Of a DNA stretch of 64,000 bases, positions 42,675 through 51,221 are shown piece by piece (position 1 is the first letter of the stretch; every line of letters starts with the position of its first letter). Source of the stretch: Pseudomonadota bacterium (GTDB lineage Bacteria; Pseudomonadota; Gammaproteobacteria; Burkholderiales; Burkholderiaceae_C). The DNA is taken from assembly GCA_031119395.1 (NCBI GenBank), contig JAVHYA010000006.1, positions 1 through 64,000 on the forward strand, written 5' to 3'. The position numbers and the translations under genes were made by a program. Below the pieces are notes generated by a model. The model worked only from the letters and a program-made list of their open reading frames with translations, was not told where the DNA came from and made no database searches.

Positions 42675-42974
42675 TCAGTGGATCATCTGAAGGCTGCCCT
42701 CGAACATGTTCGCCACGTCGTTGAGCCAGGGCTCGGCCAGCACCCGGATCTCGGCGTCGTTGCGCAGGATGCGCTGCATGATGCGGGTCTTTTCCGCGCG
42801 GTCTTCGCGGGGCAGCTCCTCGCTCTTGCCGCGGTAGCGCAGCTGCTCGATCAGGACGGCACAGGCGCCCTCGCAACGCACGACATCGTCCCAGTCCTCG
42901 CGCCGTGCAGCCTCGAGCATCTGCAGACTGGCTGCCTCGATGGCCTTGTAGTAGTCAAGCAGTCGGTCTTGCAT
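42675..42974 (-). CDS. fliT: Flagellar export chaperone FliT
   Basis: About 99 aa, helical. LLDYYKAIEAASLQMLEAARREDWDDVVRCEGACAVLIEQLR and the C-terminal helix LAEPWLNDVANMFEG are FliT-like. FliT escorts the filament cap FliD and in enterics also damps FlhDC. ATG 42974 has GGAG six bases upstream; ATG 42986 (four residues longer) is the alternative. Position after fliS in a fliC-D-S-T series supports it. Family similarity is modest. Confidence 0.82.
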   Translation of the reverse strand: MQDRLLDYYKAIEAASLQMLEAARREDWDDVVRCEGACAVLIEQLRYRGKSEELPREDRAEKTRIMQRILRNDAEIRVLAEPWLNDVANMFEGSLQMIH

Positions 42975-43015
42975 GAGAAGCTCCATCGGGCATTCTGTTC
43001 CTGTCTGCCTGACGC

Positions 43016-43456
43016 TCAAGCCGCGAGGAGTGGCGCAGCCGCTGCGGGCGCCTTCGCCGCCGCCGTCTGTCCGATCTCCTGCCAGGCCTGCGCCACCGGC
43101 GCGATCAGTGCGGCGACCTCGGCCACGGCCTGTGCGTCGTTGCGAAGGTTGGCGACCGTGAGGCGCGACACGCAATAGTCGTACAGCGCACCGAGTCTCT
43201 CGGCCAGCTCGCCGCCCTGGGCACTGTCCAGCCCGCCCTTGAGGCCTTCATCGAGGAAGCGGATCGCCCGGCCGAGCTGCGTGCCCTTGGCCACGATGTC
43301 ACCACGGTGCAATGCGGCCTCCGCCTGCGCCAGCGCATGGCGCAGGCCGCCGAAGACCAGGTCGATGAGCTGGTGCGGGCTCGCGCCGTCCACGTTGGTC
43401 TCGACACTCACCTTGCGGTAGGCGTTGGCGGCTCTGGCGTACGGGGCAATGTACAT
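43016..43456 (-). CDS. fliS: Flagellin export chaperone FliS
   Basis: 146 aa four-helix chaperone that binds the flagellin C-terminus. N-terminal ARAANAYRKVSVETNVDGASPHQLIDLVFGGL is the standard FliS opening; the C-terminal tail is an Ala/Pro-rich extension (TAAAKAPAAAAPLLAA). Start ATG 43456 with a nearby GGAAGAAG purine stretch. It lies 157 nt after fliD, with no clear terminator in between. Confidence 0.93.
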   Translation of the reverse strand: MYIAPYARAANAYRKVSVETNVDGASPHQLIDLVFGGLRHALAQAEAALHRGDIVAKGTQLGRAIRFLDEGLKGGLDSAQGGELAERLGALYDYCVSRLTVANLRNDAQAVAEVAALIAPVAQAWQEIGQTAAAKAPAAAAPLLAA

Positions 43457-43613
43457 GGTGTCTTCTTCCTGCTGCTGTATACCTTCTTTATCGGCATTCC
43501 GGGCGCCGACTCAAGGGCTCGGCGCGCTTTTCGTCGATCGGCCGGAGCAACTCAGGTCCGGGCGGTGCCGATGACGACGGCGCGCACGAGACCGGGGCCC
43601 GCGGCCAAGGGCA

Positions 43614-45074
43614 TCAGCTGGTGGACTTGTTCCACTGCGCGATCTGGTTGGTGATGTAGGTGCTCAGCGAGTTCAGGGAGGCCACCTTGGTGTCCAGCGC
43701 CGTGTACTGGGCGCGCAGGCGCGCCTCGGTCGCGGTCAGGCGGTTGTTCATCGCGTCCTGGTCGTTGCTGTTGGCCTTCTTCTGCTGGTCCAGCGAGGCG
43801 GTCTTGCTGGCGATCGCGCCGCCCGTGCCGAGGATGGAATCCATCAGGCCCTTGAGCTTGAGGCCGAAGCCCTGCGTAGCGTCGTTGCCGGTGGCGTTGG
43901 TGAAGAATTTCTGGACGTCGTCCGGCGAGCTGGCCAGCGCTGCGCTGAACTTGGTGTTGTCGAGCGAGATGCTGCCATCGCCCGTCTTCGAGACGCCGAT
44001 GCCCAGGCTCGACAGCATCGTGATGTTGCCGGAGGTCGTGGTGCTGAGCAGTCGTCGCAGGGCGTTCTGCATCGAGACGGTCGTCGAATCGCCCTGCAGC
44101 AGCGCCGCCGTCTTGGTCGACGCGTCGTACTTCGTCGCCTGGTTGAGCATGCTGTTGGTCGCGTTGTAGGCCGTCACGAAATCGCTGGCGAGCTTGGTGA
44201 TGGCCGTGTTGTCGACCGCCAGGCTCACCTCCACCGCCGACGTCGTTTCCTTCACGAGCGTCATGCTCAGGCCGGGGACGGTGTTGGACAGCGTGTTCGT
44301 TTCCGAGTCGATGCCGATGCCGTTGAGCGTGGCATGCGCGTTCTGCCCCATCTGCAGGGCGCTCGCCTGAGCCGCGCCCCCCATGCCGAAGGCGCCCGCG
44401 CCCGGGTCGAAGGCGAAGCGGGAGAGGCCGGCGTCGTCGGCGTCGTTCCCGTCGCCATCGATGACCTGCAGGCGAAAGCCCGAGGACACACCGGTGGTGT
44501 TGGAGCGCAGCAGCAGACGCTCGCCGGTCGCGTCCGTGACCACCGTGGCGGTCACGCCCGCATTGGCCGCATTGATCTTGGCCGCCATGCCCGAGACGGT
44601 CGCGTCCGCGGCGGTGATGTCGATCGTGATCTCGCTGCTGCCGTCCTTGGCGACGAAGCTGCCGGAGCTCCAGTTCCCCAGCTGCAGCTTCATGGTGCCG
44701 GTTCCTGTCGAGGACCCCGAGGCAACCGCCGCCGAAGCCGCGGACTGCGCCTTGGCGAGTTGGGAGACCTGGACGCTGAAGCTGGTCGCGGCCGCGCGTG
44801 CGCTGTCGACCACCGCGGCCTTGACGACCGTGGCGTCAGAGGACGTGGCCGTCTTGGCGTTCCAGGCGCTGGCGGTCGCCAGCTTGTTCGCGATGTCCTG
44901 CAAGGACGCGAACTGCGACTTGATGGAGCCGTAGGCGGAAATCTTGCTGTCGATGGTCGTCGCGTTGGTCTGCAGCTTGGTGAGCGGGGCCTTCTCGACG
45001 CTCATCAGCTTGGTGATGATCGACTCGACGTCCAGGCCGCTGCCGATGCCGGCGGATGAGACGGATGCTGCCAT
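43614..45074 (-). CDS. fliD: Flagellar filament cap protein FliD
   Basis: 486 aa. The N-terminal SSAGIGSGLDVESIITKLMSVEKAPLTKLQ and the C-terminal helical region (SLDQQKKANSNDQDAMNNRLTATEARLRAQYTALDTKVASLNSLSTYITNQIAQWNK) are both standard for FliD. The middle contains the variable domain. The ATG at 45074 has AAGGAG in front. Exported through the flagellar system to fold flagellin at the tip. Confidence 0.95.
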   Translation of the reverse strand: MAASVSSAGIGSGLDVESIITKLMSVEKAPLTKLQTNATTIDSKISAYGSIKSQFASLQDIANKLATASAWNAKTATSSDATVVKAAVVDSARAAATSFSVQVSQLAKAQSAASAAVASGSSTGTGTMKLQLGNWSSGSFVAKDGSSEITIDITAADATVSGMAAKINAANAGVTATVVTDATGERLLLRSNTTGVSSGFRLQVIDGDGNDADDAGLSRFAFDPGAGAFGMGGAAQASALQMGQNAHATLNGIGIDSETNTLSNTVPGLSMTLVKETTSAVEVSLAVDNTAITKLASDFVTAYNATNSMLNQATKYDASTKTAALLQGDSTTVSMQNALRRLLSTTTSGNITMLSSLGIGVSKTGDGSISLDNTKFSAALASSPDDVQKFFTNATGNDATQGFGLKLKGLMDSILGTGGAIASKTASLDQQKKANSNDQDAMNNRLTATEARLRAQYTALDTKVASLNSLSTYITNQIAQWNKSTS

Positions 45075-45121
45075 TCGAGATCTCCTTGAGTGCGTCAACC
45101 GCCGCCCGGGATTGCAAAGGG

Positions 45122-45158
45122 CAAAAAGGGCGGCGAACGGAATTTTCCGTTGGCCGCC
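45122..45158 (-). terminator. Rho-independent terminator downstream of fliC
   Basis: Stem GGCGGC-ga-ACGGAA-tt-TTCCGT-tg-GCCGCC, with a T-rich run on the minus strand (CCCTTTTTTGCCC) about 60 nt after the fliC stop. On the plus strand it is followed by TTTTCTT, so it could work both ways. It separates abundant fliC mRNA from fliD. Confidence 0.75.
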
Positions 45159-45218
45159 TTTTCTTGAAGCGTGCAGGAAGCCGGCGATTCGGCCCCTGCT
45201 CCTGCGTTTGCCGAGGTC

Positions 45219-46364
45219 TTACTTCAGCAGCGACAGCACCGTCTGCGGGATCTGGTTGGCCTGTGCCACCATGGCCGTGCCGGCCTGTTGCAGGATCTGG
45301 GCGCGCGACAGGTTGGCGGTTTCGGAGGCGAAGTCGGCATCCTGGATGCGGCTGCGTGCGGCAGAGGTGTTCTCGGCCGTCGTCTGCAGGTTCGTCACGA
45401 CGGACTCGAAGCGGTTCTGGATCGCACCCAGCGTGGCGCGCGAGCTGTTGACCGATGCCAGGGCACTGTCGAGCTGCGTGATCGCGGCCTGGGCGTTGGT
45501 GAACGACGAGACGGTCAGCGAAGCGATGCCGGTCGTGCTGGTCGACGTACCGAAGGCGCCGGCAGCGAGGCTGTCCGTGGCGTTGGCGCCGGCGCCGCCG
45601 ACGGTGATGGCCGACGCCGAGGTCAGCGTCAACTGGCCGGAGACGGAGTCGTACGAAGCGCCGACGCCGGTTTGCGAAGACACGCCGTTGATGGCCGTCG
45701 CGAGCTGGGCAGCACGCTCCTGTGCGCTGCCGGCAGCGGCGATCGCACCGACGGACACGTTGTTGATGGTCAGGCCACCGGCCGTGATGGCGTTCGCGAA
45801 GCCGGTCAGGCCACTGGCCGCGACCGAGCCTTCGACGCGGGTCGTCGTGCCGCCGAGCGCGGCGGTGCCGACGTTGGCGATGCTGGTGATCGAGATCGTC
45901 TGGCCGGCGTTGGCACCGACCTGGAAGGCGACGCCGTTGAACGAGCCGTCGAGCAGGTTGCGGCCGTTGAAGGAGGTCTGCGCAGAGACGCGGTTGATTT
46001 CCGAGGACAGCTGCGAGAACTCGGCTTGGAGCGCGTCGCGGTCGACCTGCGAGTTCGTGCCGTTGGATGCCTGCACGGCCAGTTCACGCATGCGCTGCAG
46101 GTTGTTGCCGACCTGGCCCAGTGCGCCTTCGGCGGTCTGCGCCAGCGAGATGCCGTCGTTGGCGTTGCGCACCGCCTGGTTCAGGCCACGCACCTGGGAG
46201 CTCATGCGCTCGGAGATCGCGAGGCCGGCGGCGTCGTCCTTGGCGCTGTTGATGCGCAGGCCCGAGGACAGGCGCTGCAGGGAGGTGGACAAGGAGGACT
46301 GGCTCGCGCTGAGGTTGCGTTGGGCGGTGAGCGAGCTGATGTTGGTGTTGATGATCGAGGCCAT
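45219..46364 (-). CDS. fliC: Flagellin
   Basis: 381 aa filament subunit. The conserved N-terminal D0/D1 ([47 protein letters not shown]) and C-terminal D1/D0 ([44 protein letters not shown]) flank a Gly/Ala/Thr-rich variable centre of about 170 residues. One flagellin gene only is seen. AGGAG lies before the ATG, a sigma-28 promoter about 100 nt upstream and a terminator downstream, so it is a monocistronic class III gene. Confidence 0.97.
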   Translation of the reverse strand: MASIINTNISSLTAQRNLSASQSSLSTSLQRLSSGLRINSAKDDAAGLAISERMSSQVRGLNQAVRNANDGISLAQTAEGALGQVGNNLQRMRELAVQASNGTNSQVDRDALQAEFSQLSSEINRVSAQTSFNGRNLLDGSFNGVAFQVGANAGQTISITSIANVGTAALGGTTTRVEGSVAASGLTGFANAITAGGLTINNVSVGAIAAAGSAQERAAQLATAINGVSSQTGVGASYDSVSGQLTLTSASAITVGGAGANATDSLAAGAFGTSTSTTGIASLTVSSFTNAQAAITQLDSALASVNSSRATLGAIQNRFESVVTNLQTTAENTSAARSRIQDADFASETANLSRAQILQQAGTAMVAQANQIPQTVLSLLK

Positions 46365-46462
46365 GTTGAGTAACTCCTAAACGGATTGATCCGGCATCGC
46401 TGCCAATGTCGCCAGTGGGCCACTGGCTTGCCAGACGGACCCGGTCGGGGCCGCTGAGTGGT

Positions 46463-46489
46463 TTTCGGGCATCTCAACCCCTGTCTTTA
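46463..46489 (-). promoter_or_regulatory. Sigma-28 (FliA) promoter of fliC
   Basis: On the minus strand TAAAGACA, 11 bases, then GCCCGAAA, close to the FliA consensus TAAAGTTT-N11-GCCGATAA. Transcript leader of about 90 nt to the fliC ATG. Confidence 0.75.
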
Positions 46490-46506
46490 GCGCTTTATTT
46501 TTCGAG

Positions 46507-46524
46507 TCGAACCCTAAAGATTGC
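46507..46524 (+). repeat. Direct repeat, left copy (fliC-flhDC gap)
   Basis: TCGAACCCTAAAGATTGC, matching 16 of 18 bases of the copy at 46693-46710 (TCGAACCCTCGAGATTGC), 186 bases apart. Possible paired sites for a regulator of flhDC or fliC. Confidence 0.5.
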
Positions 46525-46692
46525 GGCGCTGCGGCGGACACGAAGGCTGTAACAACTGCCGGCGCGGCGGGCCTGTCAGCCACAGGAACTGTTACGAAAA
46601 GTTCGTTTTCGCCACACTTTTGCCCGTCGCGGCGATCAATCGGGAGCAGATTGAGGCAAGCGCGCACTCGCCTTTTCTTACATCTTTGGTAT

Positions 46693-46710
46693 TCGAACCC
46701 TCGAGATTGC
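46693..46710 (+). repeat. Direct repeat, right copy (fliC-flhDC gap)
   Basis: TCGAACCCTCGAGATTGC, partner of the copy at 46507-46524. It lies about 190 bases before the flhD start. Confidence 0.5.
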
Positions 46711-46840
46711 AACTCGCACAACGAGGTCTTTTGTTTTCTAAATCGTCTAGTTGAACACTTTGGTTGTAGGCAAACAGCCCGCGGCGATGTCAGACAGGGA
46801 GACACAGGGAACAGCGAAGTGCCTATTAAAGTTTTTGTTA

Positions 46841-46851
46841 CGAAATACACA
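46841..46851 (+). promoter_or_regulatory. CGAAATACACA element upstream of flhDC
   Basis: Exact 11-mer shared with the promoter region of the orphan LuxR-type regulator (30453-30463); both copies have TTGTTA upstream and ATTT just after. It lies about 48-58 bases before the flhD ATG, near where a core promoter would be. Confidence 0.4.
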
Positions 46852-46898
46852 ATTTGCTCATCACACCGGGTCGCCGACCCCAGCGGATGTAACCGAAT

Positions 46899-47231
46899 AT
46901 GACGAGCGAACAGATCCTGGCCGAGATCAAAGAGGCCAACCTCACCTACCTCATGCTGGCCCAGAGCCTCATCCGCAAGGACAAGCCCCAGGCCCTGTTC
47001 CGTCTGGGCATTTCCGAGGAATCGGCCGACCTGCTGGAAACGCTGTCGCCTGCGCAGGTGATGAAGCTGGCGTCGGGCAACATGCTGCTGTGCCGATTCC
47101 GCGCAGACGACAACATGGTCTGGAGCCTCCTGACCAACCACAACCTGCAGGGGCGCACTGCCAACGACGCGACCACCCGGCTGCACGCCAACATCGTGAT
47201 GTCGGGACGCTTCGCCGACGCGGCGTCCTGA
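46899..47231 (+). CDS. flhD: Flagellar master regulator subunit FlhD
   Basis: 110 aa, partner of FlhC in the FlhD4C2 activator that turns on class II flagellar operons. ILAEIKEANLTYLMLAQSLIRKDKPQALFRLGISEESADLLETLSPAQVMKLA is the conserved dimerising body. The ATG at 46899 lacks a strong ribosome site, as is common for flhD. 24 nt precede flhC. Confidence 0.95.
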   Translation: MTSEQILAEIKEANLTYLMLAQSLIRKDKPQALFRLGISEESADLLETLSPAQVMKLASGNMLLCRFRADDNMVWSLLTNHNLQGRTANDATTRLHANIVMSGRFADAAS

Positions 47232-47255
47232 CCGCAGGGGCAAGGAGCGACGAGC

Positions 47256-47795
47256 ATGGCCACGAACAAGAGCGTCCTGAACGAATCGCGCCAGATCGAC
47301 CGGGCCATCAGCCTGATCGAGATGGGCGCACGCCTGCAGGTCCTGGAGAGCGAGACCGAGCTGTCCTACGAACGGCTGCTGCGCCTGTACAAGGAGGTGG
47401 CTGGCCGCTCGCCGTCCAAGGGCCAGCTGCCGTTCTCGACCGACTGGTTCCTCACGTGGCAGCCCAACATCCATGCCTCGTTGTTCCAGAACATCTACAC
47501 CTACCTGTCCAAGACCAGTTCGCTCGAGAGCATCGACCTGTTGATCAAGGCCTATCAGCTCTACACCGAGCAGGTGGGCGCCTGCGCGCTCGAGCCGCTG
47601 CTGTCGATCACCCGTGCCTGGCGTCTCACGCGCTTCGTGGACAACGACATGCTGCACATGACGGCCTGCAGTTGCTGCGGCGGCCACTTCATCACCGAGC
47701 CGTACGAGAACGCCCGCCACTTCGTCTGCGGCCTGTGCGAGCCGCCGGCCCGGGCCGGCAAGGGCGCGGGCACGGGCGGGATTCAGCTGCAGTGA
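47256..47795 (+). CDS. flhC: Flagellar master regulator subunit FlhC
   Basis: 179 aa zinc-binding DNA-contacting subunit. The four-Cys zinc site appears as ACSCCGGHF...FVCGLC near residues 137-160; upstream segments RQIDRAISLIEMGARLQVLESET and LPFSTDWFLTWQPNIHASLF are typical. AAGGAG precedes the ATG. A terminator follows about 36 nt after the stop. Confidence 0.96.
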   Translation: MATNKSVLNESRQIDRAISLIEMGARLQVLESETELSYERLLRLYKEVAGRSPSKGQLPFSTDWFLTWQPNIHASLFQNIYTYLSKTSSLESIDLLIKAYQLYTEQVGACALEPLLSITRAWRLTRFVDNDMLHMTACSCCGGHFITEPYENARHFVCGLCEPPARAGKGAGTGGIQLQ

Positions 47796-47830
47796 TTGTG
47801 TTCGGCGCAGACCGGGCGGAAACCGCAAAT

Positions 47831-47854
47831 AGGGGCCCCTGACGGCCCCTTTTT
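47831..47854 (+). terminator. Rho-independent terminator after flhDC
   Basis: AGGGGCC-cctgac-GGCCCCT followed by TTTT. A compact, strong stem ending the flhDC transcript, so motAB should have its own promoter in the next 90 bases; no clear sigma-28 site is seen there. Confidence 0.85.
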
Positions 47855-47947
47855 CATGGACCGCACGCCCGCGGACACAGGCCCAATAGCGTCTACCGCC
47901 GAAGCGCCCCGAGCCTGAAGCGCCCTCCCCGTTCCTCCTCACACGCC

Positions 47948-48805
47948 ATGTTCGTCATCATCGGTTACCTGGTCGCGCTGGGCTGCATCTTCGGCGGCTA
48001 CATCATCCACGGCGGCAACATCGCCGTGGTGCTGCACGCCCTTCCCATCGAGCTGATGGTGATCGGGGGCGGGGCCATCGGCGCCTTCATCGTGAACAAC
48101 CAGCCCAAGGTGCTCAAGGCCACGGTCAAGATGCTGCCCAAGGCCTTCCAGGGCTCCAAGTACACGAAGGCGCGCTACATGGAACTGATGGCGATGCTCT
48201 ACGACATCCTGCAGAAGGCGCGCAAGGACGGCCTGATGTCCATCGAGAAGGACGTCGAGGCGCCGGCCGAATCCCCCATCTTCCAGGCGTACCCGACGGT
48301 GGGCAAGGACCACCACGTGGTCGAGTTCACGACCGACTACCTGCGCATGATGGTGTCGGGCAACCTCAACTCCCACGAGATCGAGGCCCTCATGGACAGC
48401 GAGATCGAGACGCACCACCAGGAATCGCATGCGCCGGTGTCGGCCATCGCGCGACTGGCTGGCGGCCTGCCCGCCTTCGGCATCGTGGCGGCGGTGCTTG
48501 GCGTGGTGAACACCATGGGCTCGGTCGGGCAGCCGCCCGCCGTCCTGGGTGCCATGATCGGCTCCGCGCTCGTGGGGACCTTCCTGGGCATCCTGCTGGC
48601 CTACGGCATCGTCGAACCGCTGGGCGGCCTGCTCGAGCAGAAGTCCGAGGATGGCACCAAGGAGTTGCAATGCATCAAGACCACGCTGCTGGCCAGCATG
48701 CAGGGCTACAACCCGACCACGGCCATCGAGTTCGGCCGCAAGGTGCTGTTCTCCACCGAACGCCCCACCTTCAACGAGCTTGAAAGCCACGTGAAGAAGA
48801 AGTAG
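47948..48805 (+). CDS. motA: Flagellar stator protein MotA
   Basis: 285 aa, proton-channel stator subunit with four helices. N-terminal FVIIGYLVALGCIFGGYIIHGG, the cytoplasmic loop with the charged residues that face FliG (KARYMELMAMLYDILQKARKDG) and the channel prolines in RLAGGLPAFGIVAAVLGVVNTMG are conserved. Usual MotA length. 49 nt before motB, one transcript. Confidence 0.96.
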   Translation: MFVIIGYLVALGCIFGGYIIHGGNIAVVLHALPIELMVIGGGAIGAFIVNNQPKVLKATVKMLPKAFQGSKYTKARYMELMAMLYDILQKARKDGLMSIEKDVEAPAESPIFQAYPTVGKDHHVVEFTTDYLRMMVSGNLNSHEIEALMDSEIETHHQESHAPVSAIARLAGGLPAFGIVAAVLGVVNTMGSVGQPPAVLGAMIGSALVGTFLGILLAYGIVEPLGGLLEQKSEDGTKELQCIKTTLLASMQGYNPTTAIEFGRKVLFSTERPTFNELESHVKKK

Positions 48806-48854
48806 CGCAGCCCCCGCGCTCCGACACCGCTCACCCGCACACCAGGACCCCCTC

Positions 48855-49922
48855 ATGGCCGCAGCCCCGGGCGCCAAGAAGCTCCAGCCCATCATCATCA
48901 AGCGCGTGAAGAAGGCCGCGCACGGCCACCACGGCGGCGCGTGGAAGATCGCCTATGCGGATTTCGTGACCGCCATGATGGCCTTCTTCCTGCTGATGTG
49001 GCTGCTCGGCTCGACGGCCAAGGGCGAACTGCAGGGCATTGCCGCCTACTTCAACTCGCCGCTCAAGGTGGAGATGAGCGGCGGTCCCGGTGCCGGCAGC
49101 ACCAGCAGCGTGGTGCCGGGCGGCGGCAAGGACCTCACCCGTTCGATCGGCGAGGTGCGCAAGTCCGACGGGCGCAGCAACGACCCCAGCAAGATCGGCC
49201 AGGACGGCCGGCGCGAAGGCGACCGTGATACCTCGCGCGAGAGTGCGCGAGAAAGCGCGCGCCAACAGGACATCCGCAAGCTCGCCGCCCTGCGCAGCAA
49301 GATCGAGAGCCTGATCGAGAACAATCCCAAGCTCAAGGATTTCCGTTCGCAGATCAAGCTCGAGGTCACGCCCGAGGGCCTGGAGATCCAGATCCAGGAC
49401 GCGCAGAACCGGCCCATGTTCGACACCGGCAGCGCGCTCGTGAAGCCCTACATGCGCGACATCCTGCGCGAGATCGGCAGCGCCCTCAACGGGATCGACA
49501 ACCGGGTGAGCCTGGCCGGCCACACCGATGCGGCGCCCTACGGCAACGGCGACCGGGGCTACGGCAACTGGGAGCTCTCGGCCGACCGGGCCAATGCCTC
49601 CCGGCGCGAACTCGTCAGCTCCGGCATGGCGGACGACAAGCTCGTGCGCGTCATCGGCCTGGCGGCCAGCGACCTGCTGGACAAGTCCAATCCGATGGCG
49701 CCGCTCAACCGGCGCATCAGCGTGACGGTCCTCACCCGCGACGCGGAGGCACGGATGTTCGGCAACCGACGCCTCGACGCCCCGGATGCGGTGAAGGCCA
49801 TCACGGACCAGATCGGTCGCGAGGCGAACGCACCGGCCGCGGCCTCTCCCAACGCCACGCTGCAGGCGATGGCCGGTCCGCAGGCGCCGCAGGAGCCGGC
49901 GCAGCGCCAGGCCACACCCTGA
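48855..49922 (+). CDS. motB: Flagellar stator protein MotB
   Basis: 355 aa. The single helix has the proton-carrying Asp36 in IAYADFVTAMMAFFLLMWLLG. A charged Arg/Ser/Glu-rich linker (about 90-140, with a repeated SRESARESARQ pattern) joins the OmpA-like peptidoglycan domain (VSLAGHTDAAPY, NWELSADRANASRREL, NRRISVTVL). The Ala/Pro-rich C-terminal tail is longer than in E. coli. In many Burkholderiales che genes follow; here flhB follows after 138 nt. Confidence 0.96.
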   Translation: MAAAPGAKKLQPIIIKRVKKAAHGHHGGAWKIAYADFVTAMMAFFLLMWLLGSTAKGELQGIAAYFNSPLKVEMSGGPGAGSTSSVVPGGGKDLTRSIGEVRKSDGRSNDPSKIGQDGRREGDRDTSRESARESARQQDIRKLAALRSKIESLIENNPKLKDFRSQIKLEVTPEGLEIQIQDAQNRPMFDTGSALVKPYMRDILREIGSALNGIDNRVSLAGHTDAAPYGNGDRGYGNWELSADRANASRRELVSSGMADDKLVRVIGLAASDLLDKSNPMAPLNRRISVTVLTRDAEARMFGNRRLDAPDAVKAITDQIGREANAPAAASPNATLQAMAGPQAPQEPAQRQATP

Positions 49923-50060
49923 TCACGACATCCGGCGCGCCACCACGCGCCTCGTCCGCCGCCGGGACCAGGCTCACGAATTGACGGCCTTGCGGCCCGC
50001 TAATCGGGCTTTAGCGCACGCCAGCGCTGCAGACAATGAACGCCGCACCCGAAGCCCAGC

Positions 50061-51221
50061 ATGTCATCCAGCCAGGACAAAACGCTACCCGCCACACAGC
50101 GCAAGCTGGAGCAGGCACGCAAGGACGGCCAGGTTGCGCGTTCGCGCGATCTGGCCCACCTCGCGGTCGTCGGCAGCGGCGCGGTGGCACTGCTCCTGCT
50201 GGCGCCGACGGGCTTTCGTCACATGCGCGAAGCGCTTGCGGCCGCCCTGCGCTTCAATGCCCATGACGTGGCGACGCCCTCGCACATGCTGGAGCGCCTG
50301 GCCCACCTGGCGGGCCTCGGACTCGTGGCCTGCATCGCGTTCGCGGCCATCGTCGCGGCGGCGGCCGTCGCGAGCACCGTCGCCGCAGGCGGATGGATCG
50401 CGACGGCAAAGCCCATCACACCCGACTTCGCCAAGCTCAACCCCCTGTCCGGGCTTCGCAACCTGCTGAGCAAGCAGCAATTCGCGAACGTCGCGAAGCT
50501 CGTCCTGCTGTCCCTCATGCTCGCCGTCCTGGGTTGGCTCTTCGTCAGCAACAACATCGATGCCGTGGTCCGGCTGGTTCTGCAGCCCTCACCGGCCGCA
50601 CTGGCAATGGTGGCCGACTGGATGGTGGCAGGCCTGGCCCTGGTGATGCTGGTCCTGGTCGCCGCGGCGGTCGTGGACGTGCCGCTGCAGGCGTACTTCC
50701 ACCAGGCGAAGCTGCGCATGTCGCACCAGGAGGTCAAGCAGGAACACAAGGAGTCGGACGGTGACCCGCACCTGAAGGGACGCATGCGTTCGGCGGCGCG
50801 CGAGATCGCGCAACGCTCCAGCATCACCGCCGTTCCGCGCGCCGACTTCATCCTGATGAACCCGACCCACTACGCCGTGGCCCTGCGCTACGACGAGTCG
50901 ACCATGAATGCGCCCCACGTCATTTCCAAGGGTGCCGATCTGCTGGCGATGAAGATTCGCGAGGTCGCGACCGAACACCGCATCCCGGTGGTTCAATCGC
51001 CGGTGCTCGCCCGGGCTCTCTATGCGCATGCCGAACTGGACCGGCCGATTCCCACCGCGCTCTACACCGCCGTCGCCCAGATCCTCGCCTACGTCTACCG
51101 CCTCAAGGCAGCGCTGCGCGGCGAGGGAACCGCCCCGACCGAGCAGCCCGATCCGCAGGTACCACCCGAGCTCGATCCTCACCACATCGCCGCCACGGCC
51201 GACACAGGGGAAGCGGCATGA
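50061..51221 (+). CDS. flhB: Flagellar export switch protein FlhB
   Basis: 386 aa: N-terminal SSSQDKTLPATQRKLEQARKDGQVARS, four helices, then the cytoplasmic domain with the self-cleaving MNPTHYAVALRYD (cleavage after the Asn near residue 266). It changes export specificity from hook to filament with FliK. First gene of the flhB-flhA-flhF-fliA unit; ATG at 50061 with CAGC before it and no strong ribosome site. A CCCGCTAAT stretch lies about 60 bases upstream, reminiscent of the CCCGAATAAT boxes. Confidence 0.95.
   Translation: MSSSQDKTLPATQRKLEQARKDGQVARSRDLAHLAVVGSGAVALLLLAPTGFRHMREALAAALRFNAHDVATPSHMLERLAHLAGLGLVACIAFAAIVAAAAVASTVAAGGWIATAKPITPDFAKLNPLSGLRNLLSKQQFANVAKLVLLSLMLAVLGWLFVSNNIDAVVRLVLQPSPAALAMVADWMVAGLALVMLVLVAAAVVDVPLQAYFHQAKLRMSHQEVKQEHKESDGDPHLKGRMRSAAREIAQRSSITAVPRADFILMNPTHYAVALRYDESTMNAPHVISKGADLLAMKIREVATEHRIPVVQSPVLARALYAHAELDRPIPTALYTAVAQILAYVYRLKAALRGEGTAPTEQPDPQVPPELDPHHIAATADTGEAA

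Larger units (their letters stand above)
46365..46898. other. Long regulatory gap between fliC and flhDC
   Basis: 534 bases with clearly lower G+C than the surroundings and no supportable gene. It holds the fliC sigma-28 promoter, an 18-base direct repeat (46507-46524 and 46693-46710), a TAAAGTTT octamer at 46827 and the CGAAATACACA 11-mer at 46841. Such a long leader is typical for flhDC, which integrates many regulators. Confidence 0.65.

Noticed and set aside
46827-46854. TAAAGTTT-N11-TACACAAT upstream of flhD as a sigma-28 promoter
   Set aside because: The -35 is perfect but the -10 shares only two positions with GCCGATAA; reported only as part of the control region.
49995-50012. GCCCG-ctaat-CGGGC hairpin with TTTA after motB as a terminator
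   Set aside because: A 5-bp stem and only three T's; too weak, and the segment may be part of the flhB promoter.
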